Below, one piece after another: positions 59,601 through 64,000 of a stretch of 64,000 bases of DNA (the stretch's first letter is position 1; each line of letters opens with the position of its first letter). The translations under genes and the position numbers were made by a program. The notes under the pieces are model-generated. The model worked only from the letters and a program-made list of their open reading frames with translations. It was not told the DNA's origin and did not search any database. This stretch comes from Streptomyces macrolidinus (GTDB lineage: Bacteria; Actinomycetota; Actinomycetes; Streptomycetales; Streptomycetaceae), in NCBI RefSeq assembly GCF_023887685.1, contig NZ_JAMWMR010000006.1, positions 267,818 to 331,817 on the forward strand. The letters run 5' to 3'.

Positions 59601-59928
59601 CGCCGACCGCGCGGACGACGCCCGGGTGGTCGGCGGCGCTGACCACGAGGGGGGTGGCCGTGCCGTGCTCGACGAGCGGGAAGGTGCCGGGGCCGCGCGA
59701 GGTGGTGATGTACGCCCCGGGGTCGGTGGGCCGCGCCGGTCCGTCGGCCGCGCCCGCCCAGGCGGGGCTCGACGCGCCCAGTACGGAGGCGACCGGTGCG
59801 GCCAGGGCGGTGAGCCCGGCGCCCAGGGTCAGCGCCGTCCGCCTGCTCATACCGCGGCCGTCGTCGGCCGCCGATGTGTCGGCGGCGTCGGGCGGTGGGG
59901 TGGTGGGTCTGTGCCGCGCGGAATCCAT
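56692..59928 (-). CDS. Secreted GH115 alpha-glucuronidase
   Basis: 1078 residues. A Tat-type signal (about residues 27-60; GMSRRTALTLGAGLTALAAP, SSPAWA) is followed by the GH115 family: SDQRGTIYGVYDVSRGIGVS, PWYWWADA, KYRGFFINDENPALG, ANYLWPAVWGRAFAEDD, GIVMGTSHEAPM and VTLGMRGNGDT. The family removes (4-O-methyl)glucuronic acid from xylan side chains. The ATG at 59928 has GGAGG six bases upstream; an ATG at 59940 is in frame but weaker. It is divergent from a LacI regulator and upstream of the GH11 xylanase, so the two enzymes probably act together on glucuronoxylan. Confidence 0.95.
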   Translation of the reverse strand: MDSARHRPTTPPPDAADTSAADDGRGMSRRTALTLGAGLTALAAPVASVLGASSPAWAGAADGPARPTDPGAYITTSRGPGTFPLVEHGTATPLVVSAADHPGVVRAVGDLRDDLQRVTGIAPGLSHDTIPTGPREVVLVGTLGKSPLIDALVAAGKLDVTGIAGRWETSLEQVVDHPLPGIDRAFVIAGSDQRGTIYGVYDVSRGIGVSPWYWWADATPSHQDLLHVLPGRHTQGTPAVKYRGFFINDENPALGTWAPDYFGPGLAEGYPGGFNHAFYAKVFELMLRLKANYLWPAVWGRAFAEDDPKNHATATAYGIVMGTSHEAPMMRGIEEWNRHAVPAVRDSQGTVVTPGHDPYGGTGEWSFRHNAEAIKAYWAEGIRRKVTEGFEGVVTLGMRGNGDTALPDGDGIDLMRSIVSTQREIIADITGRPAQETPQVWTLYKEVQRYWEQGLRAPDDVTVVFNDDNWGNLRLVPSPSLPPHSGGYGLYYHFDYVGAGRNYKWVDTANLANVWDQLDQAYTYGIRRLWVVNSGDLKSNELPTQFFLDYAWNPGRWAAEHLPEWLYRYARQNFGSGQATAIAAVLDTYGRLQARRKPELLNRKITVDPAKDLPTDPSAVVYDDQATPFSITNYREMERVTREWQELSTAAERINGALPRNKRDAYYELVLYPVKATANLYALRQAQFTNLLYADQGRAATNSLASATESYFRHDQALADRFDNGVADGKWKGFQTQPHIDYGDVERYGPNAPWQQPEIDNVALPDVVFPAVKRITPSSATRMGVAVDGSDQAWPGATAECTLPALSPYASGPAPYIEIFNRGTAPFDYQVRTGVPWLSVDATRGRVDSQVRVTVRADWSRAPKGRTTVPLTVTGPGGQRVTVKVPVDNPDVPSRGLRGFVEADGHVSIEAAHYSKAHGTSTVSWRRIAGIGRTGAGMEPFPVTAPRQTPGGDGPRLEYTVTLFTTGPVKVSAYLSPRNNVLASDGLTYAVSFDDDRPQSVNITTLTGSDDGTMNMQWQRNTSDNVNVTTTTHRITKSGIHVLKFWMVDPTVVLQNLVVDTGGLRPSYLGPPESRRLR

Positions 59929-60149
59929 GCCGTCCTCCATGAGACCGGGAAGCCCTTTCGACTGCCGACCGCCGAGGGCCGGTCGCGGGTTCGCCGTGCG
60001 TGGGTGCTCCGTGCTCCGGCAGGAGCGGCTGCGGCGGCTGCCGGAAGGTCTCGATGCGGGGAAGGCCTGCGAGGACGGTCCGCGCAACGGGGTGGAGCGT
60101 CCAACGGGGTGGAGCGTCGAGGAGCATCGAAAGGGGCCGATAGGTCTTC

Positions 60150-60164
60150 CGGAAAGTTTCCGGA
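60150..60164. promoter_or_regulatory. LacI operator candidate upstream of the GH115 gene
   Basis: CCGGAAA-G-TTTCCGG, 7-bp perfect arms around one base, lies in the 407-bp gap between the GH115 and LacI genes. GAAAGTTTC-type dyads are known targets of LacI-type xylan regulators in Streptomyces. It lies in an AT-richer tract (to about 60185) likely to hold the GH115 promoter; the rest of the gap shows no gene. Confidence 0.6.
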
Positions 60165-60335
60165 AGTTGTCGCGAAACGTTAGGGTCGGGCCGACCGCCC
60201 GTCAACCCCTGTGGCATCAACTGCCGTACGCGGGCGCGGGGTTGGTCGGACGAGACGCGAGGGACGGCGTCGCGGCGCACGGCCTCGGCGATCGGCGATT
60301 GCCTATGCTGAGGGAGCGCAGGCGAGGAGGCAGGG

Positions 60336-61355
60336 ATGACAGCACAGGGCGCGGGCCGCGTCACGATCGCGGACATCGCCCGGGAGGCGGGTGTGTCTCT
60401 GCCGACGGTCTCCCGGGTGCTCAACGGGCGCGCCGATGTGTCCCCTTCGACCCGCCGGCGGGTCGAGGAACTGCTGGCCCACCACGGCTACCGGCGTCGT
60501 GGCGCCCAGGCCGGCAGCCGGGCGGAACTGATCGACCTGGTCTTCAACGACCTCGACAGCCCCTGGGCCGTGGAGATCCTGCGCGGTGTCGAGGACGTCG
60601 CGCATGCCGCCGGTCTGGGCACGGTGGTCTCCGCGGTGCACCATCGCAGTACGTCGGCCCAGCAGTGGCTGGTCAACCTGAGAGCGCGGGCCTCCGACGG
60701 CGTCATCCTGGTGACCTCGGACCTGGCCCCCGAGCTGTACCCCGAGTTGAGCCGCCTGGGCGTGCCCACCGTCATCATCGACCCGGCGGGCGTACCCACC
60801 TTCGGCATACCGACGATCGGCGCCATGAACTGGGCCGGAGGCCGCAGCGCCGTCGAGCATCTGCTCTCACTCGGGCACCGCCGCATAGGCATCATCACCG
60901 GTCCGCCGACGCTGCTGTGCAGCCGGGCCCGCCTGGACGGGTACCGGGCGGCGCTGGAGTCGGCCGGTGTCGAGATCGACGACCGGCTCGTCCGGCAGGG
61001 GGACTTCTCCCACGAGGCCGGGTTCGGCTCCGGCGCCGAGCTGATCGGCCTCGCCGACCCACCGACCGCGATCTTCGCGTCCAGCGACCAGATGGCGCTC
61101 GGCGTCTACGAGGCCGCCCGCCAGCACGACCTGCGCATCCCGGACGACCTCAGCGTGGTCGGCTTCGACGATCTGCCCCAGGTCCAGTGGTCCCCGCCGC
61201 CGCTGACGACGGTCCGTCAGCCCCTGGACGAGATGGGTCAGGTCGCGGCTCGTACGCTGCTGCGGCTGATCCAGGGCGAGACCCTGGAGAGCCCGCACGT
61301 CGAGCTGGCCACCCGACTGGTCGTCCGCAGTAGCACCGGCCCCCTGCACCGGTGA
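60336..61355 (+). CDS. LacI-family regulator of xylan utilisation
   Basis: 339 residues. The LacI HTH is complete (RVTIADIAREAGVSLPTVSR, VLNGRADVSPSTRRRVEE), followed by a periplasmic-binding-protein-like ligand domain (LGHRRIGIITGP, LRIPDDLSVVGFDDLP, PPLTTVRQPLDEMG). The ATG at 60336 follows a GAGGCAGGG site. Divergence from the GH115/GH11 genes and the dyad at 60150-60164 suggest it represses xylan genes until a xylo-oligosaccharide inducer binds. Its stop lies 9 bp before the next gene. Confidence 0.93.
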   Translation: MTAQGAGRVTIADIAREAGVSLPTVSRVLNGRADVSPSTRRRVEELLAHHGYRRRGAQAGSRAELIDLVFNDLDSPWAVEILRGVEDVAHAAGLGTVVSAVHHRSTSAQQWLVNLRARASDGVILVTSDLAPELYPELSRLGVPTVIIDPAGVPTFGIPTIGAMNWAGGRSAVEHLLSLGHRRIGIITGPPTLLCSRARLDGYRAALESAGVEIDDRLVRQGDFSHEAGFGSGAELIGLADPPTAIFASSDQMALGVYEAARQHDLRIPDDLSVVGFDDLPQVQWSPPPLTTVRQPLDEMGQVAARTLLRLIQGETLESPHVELATRLVVRSSTGPLHR

Positions 61356-61364
61356 TCCCCGGAC

Positions 61365-61856
61365 ATGGAGGTCGTTGTCACAAGCCTTATAGCGGTGCTC
61401 GGCACGCTGCTGGGCTCAGCCCTGACCCATCTGTCGCAGCGGCGCACCGTGCTGCGGGCCGAGCGGTTCACGCGCAGCGAGCGGCTGCGGCAGGAACGCA
61501 TAGACGCCTACTGTGCGTACGGGGGTGCACTGGCGAACTATCGGCGCGGTCAGATGGACTACTGGTTCGCCATGCACGATGGCCGCGTCCTTGAAGGGGA
61601 GTCGATTCATCAACTACGCCGGGAGACCAAGAGGTTGAGGGCCACCGCCATGGAGGCGATGTTTCGCGCCGAATTGCTGACGCACTCAGCGGAGATGGGT
61701 GAGCTGGGGCGGCAGGCCCTCAAGGCGGTTGACCGGATTCCCGGTGCGCAGTCGCGGAACGAGTTGAGTCAAGTCCGGGAAGCGTCACGCTCCTTGATCT
61801 ACGAGTTCATCGGGGCGTCGCGGCGCCATATTCCAGGGCTGAACGAACGCGAGTAG
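61365..61856 (+). CDS. Membrane-anchored hypothetical protein
   Basis: 163 residues. The first about 20 form a hydrophobic anchor (VVVTSLIAVLGTLLGSAL), followed by a charged, probably helical cytoplasmic region with RLRQERIDAYCAYGGALANY and a long Arg/Glu-rich middle. Small proteins of this design recur in Streptomyces genomes, but I know no function. The ATG at 61365 lies 9 bp after the LacI stop, so it may be read through from it. Coding is supported by codon pattern and by the tidy gap to the convergent TetR gene. Confidence 0.7.
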   Translation: MEVVVTSLIAVLGTLLGSALTHLSQRRTVLRAERFTRSERLRQERIDAYCAYGGALANYRRGQMDYWFAMHDGRVLEGESIHQLRRETKRLRATAMEAMFRAELLTHSAEMGELGRQALKAVDRIPGAQSRNELSQVREASRSLIYEFIGASRRHIPGLNERE

Positions 61857-61893
61857 TCCCTTCATTCGCGCGCCGTGTCTGCGGCGCGGTGCG

Positions 61894-62451
61894 TCAGCGT
61901 CGGAAGAGCCTCCAGAAGGCGTCGGCTGTTTCTGGTGCGGAGGTCGGAGCATCCTGGGTGATCCAGTTGGCGATCACGCCGATCAGGGCGCCGGCCAGAT
62001 AGGCGGCATGCACCTCGTCCGGCACGTCGCCGAAACCGGCGGGACGGCGTCCTTCGCGGAAGGCGGCGGCGAGTTCGGCGGTCAGACGTTCCCGCAGGCG
62101 CGCGGTGAACAGGGCACATCCCTGGGCGCCCAGCATGCGCTGATACAGGGCCGCGTTGTCGCAGAAGTGCTGGAACAGGGAGTTCAACGGTTCGGGTACG
62201 TCGTTCCCCGGCGCGTCGAGAGGGCACAGGGTCGCCGCACGGGTCACATGCGCCACCGCTTCTTCCATGGCATCCGTCACGAGCGCGTTCACGTCGGGGA
62301 AGTGCTGGTAGACGGTGGCCCGGTTCACGCCGGCGTGCTTGGCGACTTCGGACATCGTGATCGCGGTGGTGTCCTTGATCGCGGCGAGTTCCAGGATCGC
62401 CGTCCGCAGCCGAGCCCGACTGCGCTGGGCACGAGGATCGTCCAGGTTCAT
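61894..62451 (-). CDS. TetR-family transcriptional regulator
   Basis: 185 residues. HTH: ARLRTAILELAAIKDTTAITMSEVAKHAGV then NRATVYQHF. The C-terminal ligand domain is unassigned. The ATG at 62451 was preferred over one at 62472 because the large dyad at 62454-62513 then lies entirely upstream of the gene, as expected for an operator. It is divergent from the FrnE-like gene with only 64 bp between starts, so the two share one control region. Its likely target is that gene. Confidence 0.92.
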   Translation of the reverse strand: MNLDDPRAQRSRARLRTAILELAAIKDTTAITMSEVAKHAGVNRATVYQHFPDVNALVTDAMEEAVAHVTRAATLCPLDAPGNDVPEPLNSLFQHFCDNAALYQRMLGAQGCALFTARLRERLTAELAAAFREGRRPAGFGDVPDEVHAAYLAGALIGVIANWITQDAPTSAPETADAFWRLFRR

Positions 62452-62453
62452 AC

Positions 62454-62513
62454 CCCGCACACTAATCGCCATCTGTCGCTTTGCTAATCAACAGGTGTCG
62501 GTTAGTGTGCGGG
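62454..62513. promoter_or_regulatory. Large inverted repeat between TetR and FrnE-like genes
   Basis: CCCGCACACTAA (62454-62465) and TTAGTGTGCGGG (62502-62513) are perfect 12-bp arms 36 bp apart, with smaller CTAA/TTAG elements between. The right arm ends three bases before the FrnE-like ATG. This could be one split operator or two half-sites bound by TetR dimers that block both promoters. Confidence 0.6.
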
Positions 62514-62515
62514 TC

Positions 62516-63493
62516 ATGCGAATCGAGATCTGGGCAGACGTGGTCTGCGCGTGGGCGTACATCGGCAAGCGGCGTCTGGAGAAGGCGCTGGCCGACCTGG
62601 CGCCGACGGACGCCGGGGCCGAGGTGGTCTGGCGTCCGTTCAGGATCGACCCGACCACGCCGGACCAGGCGGTCCCGCTTGAGGAGGCGCGGCGCGACCC
62701 GCTGGTGGACGCCGCGTTGCGGCAGTGCGCGCCGGGCCTGTCCCCGGACGAGAACCAGGTTCGGGTCTCCAGGATCGCCGCGGACGAAGGGCTGGGTCGG
62801 CGGTGGGGGGCTGCCTGGCGGGCCAGTAGCCATGATGCCCATCGCCTCCTCTTCCTGGCCCGGGAACATGACGGCGCCGCGTTGCAGAACGAGGTGGCCG
62901 AGCAGGTGCTGAAGGCGCACTTCGTCGACGGCGACGACATCAGCGACCGCCGCTGCCTCAAGGTCGTCGCCCTGCGCTCCGGGTTCGCCGAGGGGGCTGA
63001 GCTGCTGGACACCGATGCGGGCGACCGGGAGGTGCGAGAGCTTCTGCTGATCGGCAAGGCGCGAGGCATCGCGACATCGCCGACGATCGTGGTCGGTGAC
63101 CGCGCGCTGGCGGGCGCCCAGCCGCCGGAGGCGATCGCGGCCTTCCTCGCCCGGGCCGAGCCGGGGCGCGAGATGCCGCAGGAGGTCCGCCGGTTGCGCT
63201 GGGCCGAGTCCCTGCTGGACCAGCGCGATCCCCTCGGCGCCCTCACCCTGCTGAAGCCCTTGCTCCGCGCGCACCCGGACGACCTCAACGTCCGTCGCGC
63301 CGCGGCCCGCGGCTACTTCCACTCGGCCCAACTGTCCCGTGCCCTGGATGTGTTGGAGCCGCTGGTCGACGACGTGCCGGACGACTCCTATGCGCGCCTC
63401 CTGCTCGGCCGCACGCTCCAGCGCCTGGGGCGGGCGAAGCAGGCTGCTCCGCATCTGAAGGTGGCCGCCGCCATGACGCCCGAGTTCGCCTGA
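62516..63493 (+). CDS. FrnE-like DsbA-family protein with C-terminal TPR region
   Basis: 325 residues. Residues 1 to about 215 form a FrnE-type thioredoxin-fold oxidoreductase domain: EIWADVVCAWAYIGKRRLE, VVWRPFRIDP, GIATSPTIVVGDRAL (cis-Pro loop). The active-site CxxC is reduced to CAWA: the first Cys is kept, the second is Ala. Residues about 230-325 are helical repeats like TPRs (LRWAESLLDQRDPLGALTLL, YARLLLGRTLQRLGRAKQAA). Thioredoxin-TPR fusions occur in the thioredoxin superfamily, but this one on a FrnE core is less usual. Divergent TetR control suggests induction by a small molecule or oxidative stress. The monothiol site may favour isomerase or glutathione-like chemistry. Confidence 0.88.
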   Translation: MRIEIWADVVCAWAYIGKRRLEKALADLAPTDAGAEVVWRPFRIDPTTPDQAVPLEEARRDPLVDAALRQCAPGLSPDENQVRVSRIAADEGLGRRWGAAWRASSHDAHRLLFLAREHDGAALQNEVAEQVLKAHFVDGDDISDRRCLKVVALRSGFAEGAELLDTDAGDREVRELLLIGKARGIATSPTIVVGDRALAGAQPPEAIAAFLARAEPGREMPQEVRRLRWAESLLDQRDPLGALTLLKPLLRAHPDDLNVRRAAARGYFHSAQLSRALDVLEPLVDDVPDDSYARLLLGRTLQRLGRAKQAAPHLKVAAAMTPEFA

Positions 63494-63551
63494 CCGGCCG
63501 TCCCCGGTGACCGGTTAGGGTCGTGATCCACCGAGTTGGAGAGGTAGCCGC

Positions 63552-63878
63552 ATGACCACCGAGATCGTGATCGCACAGACGACTGTCGACGACGAGGACC
63601 AGGCGAAGGCGCTCGCGCGAGGCGCGGTCGAGAACCGGTTGGCGGCGTGCGCTCACATCGACGCGCCCCTCACGGCGGTCTACCGGTGGCAGGGCGCGAT
63701 CGAGACCGCGCGGGAATGGCGCGTCTCGTACAAGACCACCACGGACCGGCTCCCGGCCCTCGCGGCCTGGGCGACGGAGAAGCACCCGTACGACGTGCCG
63801 GAGTGGATCACGCTCCCCGTGACTGGGGGTTCCGAGGCGTATCTGTCCTGGGTCGCCGAGGAGACGACGGTCTCCTAG
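63552..63878 (+). CDS. cutA: CutA1 divalent-cation tolerance protein
   Basis: 108 residues, the length of a full CutA1. Motifs: IVIAQTTVDDEDQAKALAR, VENRLAACAHIDAPLTAVYRW and YDVPEWITLPVTGGSEAYLSW. CutA1 forms very stable trimers, is linked to metal tolerance and belongs to the PII-like fold. The ATG at 63552 has GGAGAGG upstream. It follows the FrnE-like gene by 58 bp on the same strand and may be co-transcribed. Confidence 0.95.
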   Translation: MTTEIVIAQTTVDDEDQAKALARGAVENRLAACAHIDAPLTAVYRWQGAIETAREWRVSYKTTTDRLPALAAWATEKHPYDVPEWITLPVTGGSEAYLSWVAEETTVS

Positions 63879-63894
63879 CGTCGGGACTCGCGGT

Positions 63895-64000
63895 CACGGT
63901 GCCGCTGGGCGGCCGGTGGTCTCGACGGCGATCCGGTGCGCGAGTCGGCCGAGCGGCTGCCCGTCCGGACGGTCGTCCTGCTCGAAGGACCGAGCGATGT
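63895..64000 (-). CDS. C-terminal end of an unidentified protein (runs off the right edge)
   Basis: On the minus strand a frame open to the edge reads IARSFEQDDRPDGQPLGRLA, then HRIAVETTGRP, and ends at TGA (63897-63895). It is convergent with cutA. About 35 residues are visible, too few to identify; the plus strand is also open here, so the call rests on position and composition only. Confidence 0.4.

Noticed and set aside
1..64000. tRNA or rRNA genes, insertion sequences and attachment sites
   Set aside because: No cloverleaf, rRNA-like block, transposase or integrase was seen on either strand.

Overview
High-GC DNA with abundant GTG starts, GTGA/ATGA stop-start overlaps, GAGG-type ribosome sites and typical actinomycete families (SARP, MbtH, EccC/EccD, Tat-exported xylanolytic enzymes) points to a Streptomyces or close relative. 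All calls come from reading the sequence; no searches were run.

Layout. 1-4.4 kb: the edge of a family-2 glycosyltransferase, then a decayed beta-lactamase-like gene and LysR regulator (both frameshifted) divergent from an intact penicillin-binding transpeptidase, then a remnant of a zinc-type dehydrogenase. 4.5-8.1 kb: two divergent cytochromes P450 and a methyltransferase. 8.3-12.5 kb: a dormancy/hypoxia-like group (Hsp20, Acg-type nitroreductase, tandem universal stress protein, CBS-BON protein, DUF1918-XRE-PNPOx fusion). 12.5-40.6 kb: a non-ribosomal peptide cluster, all on the minus strand: SARP/AfsR-type activator, a 5711-residue five-module NRPS with terminal thioesterase, a NodU/TobZ-type carbamoyltransferase, a T-C-A-T NRPS, a free-standing adenylation enzyme, MbtH and an MFS exporter. 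41-46.1 kb: XRE regulator/aldo-keto reductase pair, secreted polysaccharide deacetylase, alcohol dehydrogenase/TetR pair. 46.1-54.6 kb: part of a type VII (ESX-like) secretion locus (DUF6177, EccC, MinD-like ATPase, EccD, small membrane protein), followed by an orphan Imm49 immunity gene. 55.8-61.4 kb: xylan utilisation (GH11 xylanase, GH115 alpha-glucuronidase, LacI regulator). 61.4-64 kb: membrane-anchored hypothetical, TetR/FrnE-like pair, CutA, and the end of a further gene.

How the peptide cluster should work (inference). The free-standing A enzyme probably charges the N-terminal carrier domain of the T-C-A-T protein in trans. Its second module adds residue 2, and the dipeptide passes to the first C domain of the giant NRPS, which adds five residues and releases the chain through its thioesterase. 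That predicts a heptapeptide with two Thr-like positions and a basic C-terminal residue, probably O-carbamoylated and perhaps oxidised if the nearby P450s belong. No epimerisation domains were seen. MbtH supports adenylation, the MFS protein is the likely exporter, and the SARP the pathway activator.

Three genes (LysR, beta-lactamase-like, DUF6177) need a frame correction. The beta-lactamase-like lesion is a clean 8-bp tandem duplication; the other two are single-base changes that could be real or sequencing errors.
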